NCBI GenBank assembly: GCA_964586225.1
Contig: CAZPHD010000009.1
Location: 1 to 64,000 of the forward strand
Direction of reading: 5' to 3'
DNA from: JANJUB01 sp964586225
Lineage (GTDB): Bacteria; Armatimonadota; Fimbriimonadia; Fimbriimonadales; Fimbriimonadaceae
DNA length: 64,000 nucleotides
The position numbers were made by a program, and so were the translations under genes. Positions 17,599 through 25,515 of the stretch are shown here, in pieces. How positions within the stretch are numbered: the first letter of the stretch is position 1; the number at the start of each line of letters is the position of its first letter. The notes beneath the pieces are model-generated. The model ran no database searches. It worked only from the letters and a program-made list of their open reading frames with translations, and was not told the DNA's origin.

Positions 17599-20031
17599 TT
17601 ATCGGCGCGGGCGGAAGCGGGCGTTCACGTCGTCGTCGTCACCCTTCTTCTTCGGGAACTCATCCGGAACGACGGGAGCGTCGTCACGCGGTCGCTCTTC
17701 GCGAGGACGATCCTCGCGCGGGCGATCTTCGTTCCGCGGGCGGTCGTCTCGGCCACCACGGTCGCGATCTCGATCTCGATCTCGGCCACCGTAGCCGCCA
17801 CGATCTCCGCGTCCGCCACGGTCTCGATCTCCACCGCGACCACCACGATCTCCACCACGTCCGCCGCGATCGCGGCCACCGCGGTCACCTTGTCCAGGAG
17901 GGGGCGGCACGCCGTTCTCGTTCTCGGCGAGCGAAGGCAGCGTCTGCTTCAGGCCGATGGCCGTGAAGTTCACGCGACCTTGACCGTCGATCTCGTGGAC
18001 CTTGACATTGAGTTCATCACCGATGTTGACGGCGTCTTCGATTCGGCCAAGCGGTTGAACCGAGAGCTGGTCCTTCGGAACCATGCCTTCGCGTCCGGGC
18101 ATGTACTCGACGAACGCACCGCGACCGATGATTCGCGTGACCGGGCCACGGAACTCGGCACCCATTGCGACTTCGTCGGTGAGGCCCTTGATCATCGAGA
18201 TCGCGCCTTCGATCATCTCCGAGCTGGTGCCGCCGATGAGCACGGTGCCATCTTGCTGAATGTCCACGCTCGCGCCGGTCGTGCCGGTGATCTTCTTGAT
18301 CGTCGCACCGCCTGGGCCGATGACCGCACCAATCTTCTCGGGGTTGATCTTGATCGTCACGACCTGCGGTGCCGAAGGGGCAACGCTGTCGCGCGGAGCT
18401 GGAATCTCAGCTTCGATGACATCGAGAATCTGGAAGCGAGCCGTCTTCGCTTGGTTCAGCGCCTGGGCCAACACGTCGTCGGGGATCCCGTCAAGCTTGG
18501 TGTCAAGCTGAAGGGCGGTGATGCCATCGCGGGTTCCGGCAACCTTGAAGTCCATGTCGCCACAGAAGTCTTCCATGCCCTGGATGTCCGTGAGCACCTT
18601 GAAGACCTTGCCATCCGACATCAGGCCCATGGCGATACCGGCGACCGGCGCCTTGATCTTGATGCCCGCATCCATCAGCGCGAGGGTGGAGCCGCAGACC
18701 GACGCCATCGACGTCGAACCGTTAGACTCAAGCACTTCGCTGATGAGCAGCAGGGTGTAGGGGAAGTCGGGGTCTTCGAGCGGGATCACACTTCGCAGAG
18801 CTCGCTCGGCGAGGGCGCCGTGGCCGATTTCTCGGCGACCGGGGCCGCGCATCGGGCGAACTTCACCAACCGAGTAGGCGGGGAAGTTGTAGAAGTGCAT
18901 GTACCGGTTGTTCTCAACATCTTCGAGGCCGTCCATCGTCTGCGCCTCGCCCGGTAGGCCGAGGGTGGCGACGGTCATGACCTGAGTTTGGCCACGCGAG
19001 AACAGGCCCGAACCATGGACGCGCGGCAAAATGCCGGCGATCGCTTCGAGCGGACGGATCTCGTCGAGCTTTCGACCGTCGGGGCGGGTGTCCTTCTTCA
19101 GGATGTTCTCGCGAACGACGCCCTTGACGACATAGTCGGCGGCTTCGAAAAGCTGCTTCTGGAGTTCCGGCTGGCCTTCGTACTCCGGCTTGAGCTGCTC
19201 GACAACGTCCTTGATGATGTCGTTGAGCGCGGACTCGCGCATCGCCTTGTCCTTCGCGCCCAGCATGGCCTTGGAGATTTCCTTGCCAAACTTCTTCTGG
19301 ATTGTGGCGACGAGGCCCTCGTCAACCGTGTAGAGGGTCACGTCACGCTTGGCCTTTCCAGCCGTTTTTGCGAACGTCTCGAATTCGGCCACGATGATCT
19401 TGATCGCGTCGTGGGCGAACTTGAGCGCCTTCTGCATGACGTCCTCGGTAACCTGGTTCGCGCCGGCTTCCACCATAGAGATCGCGTACTTGTGACCGGC
19501 GACCACGAGGTCGAGGTCCGAAGCCTTGATTTGCTCAATGCTGGGGAACAGGATGAACTCGCCGTCGATCAGGCCGACACGTACGCCGGCGACCGGGTAC
19601 TTGAAGGGAATATCGCTAACGGCCAGGGCACAGCCGGCGGCGCAGATGGCGAGCACGTCGGGCGGACACTCTTGATCCACCGCGAACGGCATGCTGATGA
19701 CCTGGACGTCGTTGCGCAGTCCCTTGGGGAACAGCGGTCGCAGGGGTCGGTCCATGAGTCGGCTCGTGAGAACCGCCTTTTCAGACGGGCGACCGCCTCG
19801 CTTAATGAAACCGCCGGGAATCTTGCCGACCGAATACTTACGCTCTTCGTAGTCGCAGACCAGCGGGAGAAAGTCGATGCCTTCACGGGCATTCTCGGAC
19901 ATCGTGGCGACGCCCAAAATGACGGTCTCGCCCATGCCGAGGAGAACTGCGCCACCGGCTTGCTTAGCCACGCGCCCAGATTCGATGCTGAGGGTCTTGC
20001 CCCCAACTTCGAAGGAGTGGGAATGAATCAA
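17599..20031 (-). CDS. pnp: Polynucleotide phosphorylase
   Basis: An 810-residue 3'-5' exoribonuclease that phosphorolyses RNA and forms part of the degradosome. Two RNase PH domains (GKIPGGFIKRGGRPSEKAVLTSR; ALAERALRSVIPLEDPDFPYTLLLISEVLESNGSTSMASVCG, seen in segments) are followed by a KH domain (IGAVIGPGGATIKKI) and an S1 domain (GRGAFVEYMPGREGMV). After the S1 domain is an extra tail of about 100 residues rich in Arg, Gly and Asp (repeated RGG/RDR, then repeated RPRE/RPRD), longer than in classical PNPases of about 700 residues. Cotranscribed 14 nt after rpsO, the conserved rpsO-pnp order. Confidence 0.97.
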   Translation of the reverse strand: MIHSHSFEVGGKTLSIESGRVAKQAGGAVLLGMGETVILGVATMSENAREGIDFLPLVCDYEERKYSVGKIPGGFIKRGGRPSEKAVLTSRLMDRPLRPLFPKGLRNDVQVISMPFAVDQECPPDVLAICAAGCALAVSDIPFKYPVAGVRVGLIDGEFILFPSIEQIKASDLDLVVAGHKYAISMVEAGANQVTEDVMQKALKFAHDAIKIIVAEFETFAKTAGKAKRDVTLYTVDEGLVATIQKKFGKEISKAMLGAKDKAMRESALNDIIKDVVEQLKPEYEGQPELQKQLFEAADYVVKGVVRENILKKDTRPDGRKLDEIRPLEAIAGILPRVHGSGLFSRGQTQVMTVATLGLPGEAQTMDGLEDVENNRYMHFYNFPAYSVGEVRPMRGPGRREIGHGALAERALRSVIPLEDPDFPYTLLLISEVLESNGSTSMASVCGSTLALMDAGIKIKAPVAGIAMGLMSDGKVFKVLTDIQGMEDFCGDMDFKVAGTRDGITALQLDTKLDGIPDDVLAQALNQAKTARFQILDVIEAEIPAPRDSVAPSAPQVVTIKINPEKIGAVIGPGGATIKKITGTTGASVDIQQDGTVLIGGTSSEMIEGAISMIKGLTDEVAMGAEFRGPVTRIIGRGAFVEYMPGREGMVPKDQLSVQPLGRIEDAVNIGDELNVKVHEIDGQGRVNFTAIGLKQTLPSLAENENGVPPPPGQGDRGGRDRGGRGGDRGGRGGDRDRGGRGDRGGYGGRDRDRDRDRGGRDDRPRNEDRPREDRPREERPRDDAPVVPDEFPKKKGDDDDVNARFRPRR

Positions 20032-20045
20032 TGTTGCCTCCGTGT

Positions 20046-20327
20046 TTAACGGGGCTTAACTTCGCGGATGCCGAGTCGACCAATCAACTCGCGATACTTG
20101 ACGACGTCCCTGTTGCGCAAATAGGCTTCCAGCCGTCGCCGCTTACCCACCAGAAGCATGAGGCCACGACGCGAGTGGAAATCCTTCTTATTGCGTCGCA
20201 GATGATCGGTGATTTGCTCAATACGAGCTTGCAAGACGGCGATTTGCACCTCCGTCGATCCCGTATCACCCTCTTGGGTCGCGTAGTCCGCGATCACCGT
20301 TGCCTTCTTTTGCTTGTCCAGCGGCAT
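20046..20327 (-). CDS. rpsO: 30S ribosomal protein S15
   Basis: A 93-residue protein of full family length: MPLDKQKKATVIADYATQEG, TGSTEVQIAVLQARIEQITDHL and HSRRGLMLLVGKRRRLEAYL are diagnostic of uS15, which binds 16S rRNA in the platform. First gene of an rpsO-pnp operon read from the promoter at 20465-20493. Its leader of about 130 nt could host S15 autoregulation, as in other bacteria, but I did not identify a specific structure. Confidence 0.98.
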   Translation of the reverse strand: MPLDKQKKATVIADYATQEGDTGSTEVQIAVLQARIEQITDHLRRNKKDFHSRRGLMLLVGKRRRLEAYLRNRDVVKYRELIGRLGIREVKPR

Positions 20328-20464
20328 TCTTAGAAATCAGCTCCGTTCCTTTGGTTTCGGCGAAAGATTTGCCTGCCGCTCTACGCAAACTCCCCGTGCG
20401 GTGAGTTCACCGGCGGTGGAGAGGCTCCGTACAACGGCACACAAGCACTCTCGCCGATTCAGGA

Positions 20465-20493
20465 ATGATACCCGAATCGTCCGCCGGTGTCAA
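20465..20493 (-). promoter_or_regulatory. Sigma-70-type promoter for rpsO-pnp
   Basis: On the minus strand, TTGACA (20493-20488) and TATCAT (20470-20465) are separated by exactly 17 bp. This sits just after the stop of the upstream DUF1501 gene and directs transcription into rpsO. Confidence 0.85.
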
Positions 20494-20497
20494 GGGT

Positions 20498-21751
20498 TTA
20501 CGTCGCGATCAGTCCAAGGGGGCGGTGTTTGAGGTTGGGAAACACCGGGGCAAGGTCTTCCAGCCCCATGCGGCGACGGATCACTTCGCCCAGAACGTCT
20601 CGGTAATCGGTGGTGACTCGCAGGTCGCCCGTGCCTTCCAACGCTTCGTCGGCGAGGGTTGGCCAGTTGCCGTAAACCTTGCCGCCTTGGGTGGCGCCGC
20701 CCATCACAAACATGAAGCTGGCCCGACCATGGTCGGTTCCAAGACCGCTGTTCTCATAGACACGCCGACCGAACTCGGTCATCACGACGACCGTGGTGCG
20801 CTCGAACCTTGGACCCATGTCTTTGGCGAATGCGGCGAGCGATTGGCCAACGTCCTCGAGAAGGGAAGCCAACCAGCCAGTGGTGGAACCCTGAGCAACA
20901 TGGGTGTCCCATCCACCTTTGTCAAGGAACGCGACTTCGAGGCCGACTTCCGCCTTCTGTAGGAAGGCCACCTGTTTGAGTGCCCGCCCAAGATCAGTGC
21001 TGGGATACTCGCTACGGTAAGAGCCGTAGTCAAGCCGATTCAACGTATCAAGCACACGCAGGGTCTCTCGACCGGCGGTGGCGATGGCGTCGTCGCCGTC
21101 TTGATAGGACCTCGTCAGCGCATTGCGAAACCCCTCTTCGCCTCGGAGCTCAAAGGCGGCGAGATCGGGCAACGCCATGGCGCTCAGGCCACCCCTGAGA
21201 GAATCGGGCATCAGATCGCCGATTGCGACCGCACGGAGCGGGGAGTCTTCCTCCGACGCGGTGTGATTCAAATAGCGCGCGAGCCATCCATTTGAGGTGG
21301 CTGCGCCGGGGCCAAGTTTGGGGAGGCCACGCTCCATGGCGGACATCGCTTCGAAGTGAGAGCGGGTCTGGTCGTTCGATCCCACCGCTTGAACCACCGC
21401 CATCTTGCCATCGCGATACATTGGATAGATCGGGGCCAGCGCCGGATGAAGACCGAAGTAGCCGTCGAGGTCTAGCGTCTTCAGCGCGCCGCTACTTTCC
21501 TTGGGTGTTCGAAGTCGAAGCGACGGTCGGCGGCGGTGATAATCGTCGTCTGCGTAAGGAGGAACGACATTCAGACCATCTGCCCCTCCTCGGAGAAACA
21601 CAACGACCAGCGTGTCTCGGTCGCCGGGAAGTGTTCGAAAGCCGAGGTTGGCAAGTGCGCTCGGCACCATCCACGCTACGCCACCGATGGCGGCGCCTCG
21701 CAGCACCGCACGACGTGACCAGGAACGATAGGAATCACAGCCTTCTTGCAT
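20498..21751 (-). CDS. DUF1501 family exported protein
   Basis: A 417-residue protein with a twin-arginine-like leader (WSRRAVLRGAAIGGVAWMVPSALA) and the DUF1501 signature (LVVVFLRGGADGLNVVPPY, HPALAPIYPMYRDGKMAVVQAVG, GGWDTHVAQG, VVVMTEFGRRVYENSGLGTDHG split across the domain). The fold is sulfatase/phosphatase-like; activity unknown. ATG 21751 is chosen because GGAG lies 6 nt upstream, embedded in the end of the DUF1800 gene (TGGAGATAA), leaving a 2-nt gap. DUF1501 genes regularly follow DUF1800 genes, so the products probably act together in the periplasm. Confidence 0.92.
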   Translation of the reverse strand: MQEGCDSYRSWSRRAVLRGAAIGGVAWMVPSALANLGFRTLPGDRDTLVVVFLRGGADGLNVVPPYADDDYHRRRPSLRLRTPKESSGALKTLDLDGYFGLHPALAPIYPMYRDGKMAVVQAVGSNDQTRSHFEAMSAMERGLPKLGPGAATSNGWLARYLNHTASEEDSPLRAVAIGDLMPDSLRGGLSAMALPDLAAFELRGEEGFRNALTRSYQDGDDAIATAGRETLRVLDTLNRLDYGSYRSEYPSTDLGRALKQVAFLQKAEVGLEVAFLDKGGWDTHVAQGSTTGWLASLLEDVGQSLAAFAKDMGPRFERTTVVVMTEFGRRVYENSGLGTDHGRASFMFVMGGATQGGKVYGNWPTLADEALEGTGDLRVTTDYRDVLGEVIRRRMGLEDLAPVFPNLKHRPLGLIAT

Positions 21752-21753
21752 GG

Positions 21754-23127
21754 TTATCTCCACTGGAAGTCGGGCGAGGCGAGTAGGGCCGCCGCCTCAT
21801 CAGGATCGCGGCCTTCGTTGCCGTGGCCGAGGATTAGCGGTTGGAGGGGATCGAGGCCCTTTAGGTCGACGGGTGAGCCCGCGATCTCGCCGTGGGCCAG
21901 TTGATGGGCAAAGTTCCATCGGGCGAGCAGTGTGCCGGTCCACGCCCCGGTTCGGTCGGGGTAGCCATCGGGCATCGGCCAACCATAGAGCGGTTGCCCC
22001 ATCGCGTCGAGATGCTGCTGGATAGGTTCGCCGCCGTCAGTTTGGGCGTCGATGGCTCTGAGCGAGGACACGAGATAGTCGTAGGGCCGCTTGAGCACGG
22101 GCGGACCGTCAAGCATGGCGTCGCTCGTGAGAATCGGCATGAGCATGGCGACGATATCGCCCTTCGTTTTTAGATAAGCGTCTTCAACCTTGGGCTGGAT
22201 AGCGTCTCCACCCTCGCCCAGGAAGAACCTCGTTAACTTGGTCGAAATGAACTTGGCGCAAGATGGATGTTGGGTGACAATCTCGATCACGCGCTCGCCG
22301 TCTTCGGTTCCTCTTCCGGCGGGGATGCGGTGCCCGAGCACGATTTTCTCGCCCTTGTCGTGGACGTCGGGGTCGAACCGGAACTGGTCTTTCGGTCGCA
22401 TGAAGCGTTGTTCGATGGTCCAGCCGGTAAAGCATCGGGCGACTTCGGCCACGTCGCGCTGGCTATAGCCCCCGTACACGCCGAGCGTGTGGAGCTCCAG
22501 TAGCTCGCGGGCGTAGTTTTCGTTGGGGACGCCAGCCCGGTTGACTTGGGCATCGAGATAGCCCAGCATCGCGGCGGATGTGGCGGAAGCCCGTACCATA
22601 TCTGGAAACTTGCCGAGAGCGTGCTTACGCACGACCTGCAGGTCGTCCACGTTCTTGCGGTAGGCGTTGTCGCCTTTGAACGCGAAGATGTTGAAGTGAT
22701 TCGTCCAGAAGTCGGTCAGTCGCTCGCGGACTTGCCAGCGGCTGTACACCGCTCTCAGGATGGCGGCCTGACGCAGTTGCCGCATGACGTGTCCCTCGGG
22801 TAGATCACGCAGTTCCGCCGAACTGACCCGCATCACATCGAGGCGGCTGAGCAAGAACTTCAGCATCGGTACGTCATCGTTCGTGGGTGCGAGTTGTTCG
22901 GCGAGGAACGCGTCGCGACCCATTGCGACGAACTGCTGGTGGTCGCCGGGGATGGGGCCGAAAGCCACGCGATGCAGGTAGCGGTGGGCCTCGTTTCCGC
23001 CGCGCTTGGGCACGGAGACATCGGCGGCACGCCGTCTTCCGGCGACGCGTTGGGCGATCGGGGCACAGCCCGCTACCGCTAAGGTGGAGGCCGCGCCCGC
23101 CGCAATCAGGAACTGACGACGATCCAT
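21754..23127 (-). CDS. DUF1800 family exported protein
   Basis: A 457-residue protein beginning MDRRQFLIAAGAASTLAVAGCAP, a Tat-type RRQFL motif plus a lipobox (VAGC), so it is probably a Tat-exported lipoprotein. DUF1800 landmarks: ANEAHRYLHRVAFGP-like start (GNEAHRYLHRVAFGP), RERLTDFWTNHFNIF, NENYARELLELHTLGV and VAEVARCFTGWTI. Function unknown; it pairs with the DUF1501 gene immediately downstream in many bacteria. Middle gene of a three-gene minus-strand operon. Confidence 0.92.
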   Translation of the reverse strand: MDRRQFLIAAGAASTLAVAGCAPIAQRVAGRRRAADVSVPKRGGNEAHRYLHRVAFGPIPGDHQQFVAMGRDAFLAEQLAPTNDDVPMLKFLLSRLDVMRVSSAELRDLPEGHVMRQLRQAAILRAVYSRWQVRERLTDFWTNHFNIFAFKGDNAYRKNVDDLQVVRKHALGKFPDMVRASATSAAMLGYLDAQVNRAGVPNENYARELLELHTLGVYGGYSQRDVAEVARCFTGWTIEQRFMRPKDQFRFDPDVHDKGEKIVLGHRIPAGRGTEDGERVIEIVTQHPSCAKFISTKLTRFFLGEGGDAIQPKVEDAYLKTKGDIVAMLMPILTSDAMLDGPPVLKRPYDYLVSSLRAIDAQTDGGEPIQQHLDAMGQPLYGWPMPDGYPDRTGAWTGTLLARWNFAHQLAHGEIAGSPVDLKGLDPLQPLILGHGNEGRDPDEAAALLASPDFQWR

Positions 23128-23131
23128 GGCT

Positions 23132-23635
23132 TTAACTCACCTCGAACGACGGGGCACTGCGAGCGAACAAGGCCATCGTGCCCACGCCGAGGCTAGTCAC
23201 GAACAGGATCGGCGCAATGAAGAACCAACCGACGAACGGGAAGAAGCTCGCCACGACGATCAGCATGGCGGCGCGCGTGAGTCCCTGGTAGATCGACAGC
23301 TCGGGATCCATCGCGCGGATTCGGTCGCTCAGGTGCAGGCTGAGGCCAGCGCCTCCGAGGGCGGAGAGCGCGATCAGGGCGAACACGCCGCCGAGGCCAA
23401 TGATCTTCACGGGCGGGACCGGATTGGCGGCCATCGCCACAAACACGACACCCACGGTCAGGGTCACGACCAACCCGATAACGAACGAGACGACTGGCCG
23501 TCGCGTGATTCGATCGCGGGCGACATCGGCTCGAGTTCGAAACGTCAGAGCGGTGGCCAGGTAGAGGGCCCATGTGGTGAGGCCAATGCCCATCAGCAGG
23601 GCGACGATTGCAAAGCTGTCTCCGATTGTTGTCAT
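23132..23635 (-). CDS. Small integral membrane protein
   Basis: A 167-residue protein with four hydrophobic stretches (SFAIVALLMGIGLTTWALYL, VVSFVIGLVVTLTVGVVFV, IIGLGGVFALIALSALGG, FFPFVGWFFIAPILFVTSL). No family recognised. GGAGGATCG before ATG 23635 is a clear ribosome-binding site. It is 4 nt upstream of the DUF1800 gene and heads that operon, so it may anchor or assist the exported DUF1800/DUF1501 proteins. Confidence 0.75.
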   Translation of the reverse strand: MTTIGDSFAIVALLMGIGLTTWALYLATALTFRTRADVARDRITRRPVVSFVIGLVVTLTVGVVFVAMAANPVPPVKIIGLGGVFALIALSALGGAGLSLHLSDRIRAMDPELSIYQGLTRAAMLIVVASFFPFVGWFFIAPILFVTSLGVGTMALFARSAPSFEVS

Positions 23636-23732
23636 AACGATCCTCCGATGAAGTCACTATAGGTAGCATCTTGGCGCGTGTGGGCCTGAAGCCCCACAAC
23701 GAAACGCCCTTTGCAAGCGTAGATAGGACCAT

Positions 23733-25382
23733 ATGCCCGACCCCTCCTCTCTTCGCGACCTCGTTGGCCGGCTGCGTGAATCGGCGAACGAAGATATCCG
23801 CCTGCTGAGCTACCTCGACGCTATGGAAGAGTCGCTGGACGAGCAGGAGCGGCGCGAACACGAGAACCACCAGCTCCTTGAAGAGTACAAGCAGGCTTAC
23901 GACAAGCTAACCGCACCCGCCAATCGAATCGGGGTGTTCATTCGATGGCTGGAAGATGGGCACGCTTTGGTTGCGCTCGGCGATGGCGAGTATGTGGCTG
24001 AAGTCGATCCAACGACCGATCGGCAGTTGTTGGTGCCGGGAGTTCGGATTAAGGTCAATGACGCCTACGCGGTGCTCGGCATCTTGGACCCGTCGGAAGG
24101 CGGAACGCTTTACCCGGTGGCCGAGGTCACGGCGGATGGTCGAGTTCGATTGGGAAGTCATGAGCCGGGTCGCGAAGCGCGCTTGGTGGGTATTGCCGAG
24201 TCGCTGAAAGCAACGCCGATCAAGGCGGGAGACGAGGTTCGGCTAGATGCGTCGGGCCGATTTGTGATCGAGCATTTTGGTCGCCGCGAGACGCGCGACT
24301 ACTTCTTTGAGGAGGTCCCCGACCTGACATGGGACGACGTCGGGGGGCAGGACGAGGCGATTGATTTGATCCGCGAGACGATCGAGTTGCCGCTCATCCA
24401 CCCCGAGATCTTCGCTCAATACGAGAAGAAGCCGGTGAAGGGCATCTTGCTCTACGGACCTCCGGGATGTGGCAAGACGTTGATCGGCAAGGCGGCAGCG
24501 GCGAACCTGACCAAGGCGTATTCGGAGCGCGTTGGCCATCCCGTCAAGGAAGTTTTTCTCTCGATCAGTGGGCCGAAGATTCTCAACATGTGGCTGGGTG
24601 AGACTGAGCGCATGGTGCGCGAGATCTTTGCGACGGCGAGGGAAAAGGCTAAGGAAGGGAACCTGGTCTTTATCTTTATGGATGAGGCGGAGTCGGTGCT
24701 CAGGACTCGGTCGGCGGGCCGCTGGCTCAACATCAGCAACACGGTCGTGCCGCAGTTCTGCGCAGAACTCGACGGCCTGGTAAGCCTGGAAAACGTGGTG
24801 TTGATTCTCACGTCGAACCGGCCGGACTACATCGATCCAGCCGTACTGCGCCCGGAACGGATCGACCGCAAGGTGAAGGTGCGGCGACCGGATCGCGACG
24901 CTTCGCTCCAGATTTTGGGGATCTACTTGAAATCGAGCTTGCCGCTCGACCCCGACCTCTTGGCCAAGTATCACGGGGAGGCCGATTGTGCGCGGCGTGA
25001 GCTGGTCGAGGGGGCGATCGATTATCTGTGGCGGACTGAGCGTGCGACCGAGTTCCTCAAGGTGCAGTTCCGCACGGGTTCGGCTGAGACCTTGTATTGG
25101 AAGGATTTGGTGAGCGGCGCGCTTCTGAAGTCCGTGGTGGATCGCGCGAAGGACCTTGCCATAAAGCGGGTGATTCAGCGGCCGGATGCCGCGCACGGGA
25201 TCATGCTGTCCGACCTCCAGGCGGGAATCGACGCCGAATATCGAGAGAATGAGATTTTCCCGAAAACCGACGTTCAGGAGGACTGGCTGAAGCTGCTGGA
25301 CGTTGAACCTGAAAACGTGGCGTCCGTGCGTCCGGTGGGCGAGTCACGGGGCGAGAAGTGGGCCCGAAAAGGCGTTGTTTGA
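23733..25382 (+). CDS. arc: ARC/Mpa-type proteasome-associated AAA ATPase
   Basis: A 549-residue ring ATPase. N-terminal coiled coil (about 20-60), two tandem OB-like domains (about 64-180), then the AAA module: ARC-specific FFEEVPDLTWDDVGGQDEAI, Walker A GPPGCGKT (242-249), Walker B VFIFMDEAES, and sensor/arginine-finger segment LTSNRPDYIDPAVLRPERIDRK. The family unfolds substrates for the 20S proteasome, in Actinobacteria recognising Pup through the coiled coil. The C-terminus here (EKWARKGVV) lacks the GQYL/HbYX-like tail that docks to the proteasome. No proteasome, Pup or ligase gene is in the window. Divergent from the DUF1800 operon. Confidence 0.9.
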   Translation: MPDPSSLRDLVGRLRESANEDIRLLSYLDAMEESLDEQERREHENHQLLEEYKQAYDKLTAPANRIGVFIRWLEDGHALVALGDGEYVAEVDPTTDRQLLVPGVRIKVNDAYAVLGILDPSEGGTLYPVAEVTADGRVRLGSHEPGREARLVGIAESLKATPIKAGDEVRLDASGRFVIEHFGRRETRDYFFEEVPDLTWDDVGGQDEAIDLIRETIELPLIHPEIFAQYEKKPVKGILLYGPPGCGKTLIGKAAAANLTKAYSERVGHPVKEVFLSISGPKILNMWLGETERMVREIFATAREKAKEGNLVFIFMDEAESVLRTRSAGRWLNISNTVVPQFCAELDGLVSLENVVLILTSNRPDYIDPAVLRPERIDRKVKVRRPDRDASLQILGIYLKSSLPLDPDLLAKYHGEADCARRELVEGAIDYLWRTERATEFLKVQFRTGSAETLYWKDLVSGALLKSVVDRAKDLAIKRVIQRPDAAHGIMLSDLQAGIDAEYRENEIFPKTDVQEDWLKLLDVEPENVASVRPVGESRGEKWARKGVV

Positions 25383-25415
25383 GTTTCTTCTAAAAGGAAT
25401 CTTAACGAAAACCCT

Positions 25416-25444
25416 TTAACAATTCACGGTTCCCGTGATACAAT
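25416..25444 (+). promoter_or_regulatory. Promoter with palindromic operator upstream of the CapD-like gene
   Basis: TTAACA (25416-25421) and TACAAT (25439-25444) are separated by 17 bp. The spacer contains a perfect inverted repeat TCACGG-ttc-CCGTGA (25424-25438), positioned where a repressor would block RNA polymerase. Leader to ATG 25516 about 65 nt. Confidence 0.75.
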
Positions 25445-25515
25445 AGAACCTGAAGCGACGGCTCATCCCCGTTTATTTGCCGGGTCGTTGCTTTGGGGAG
25501 TGCAAAAATCTACAT

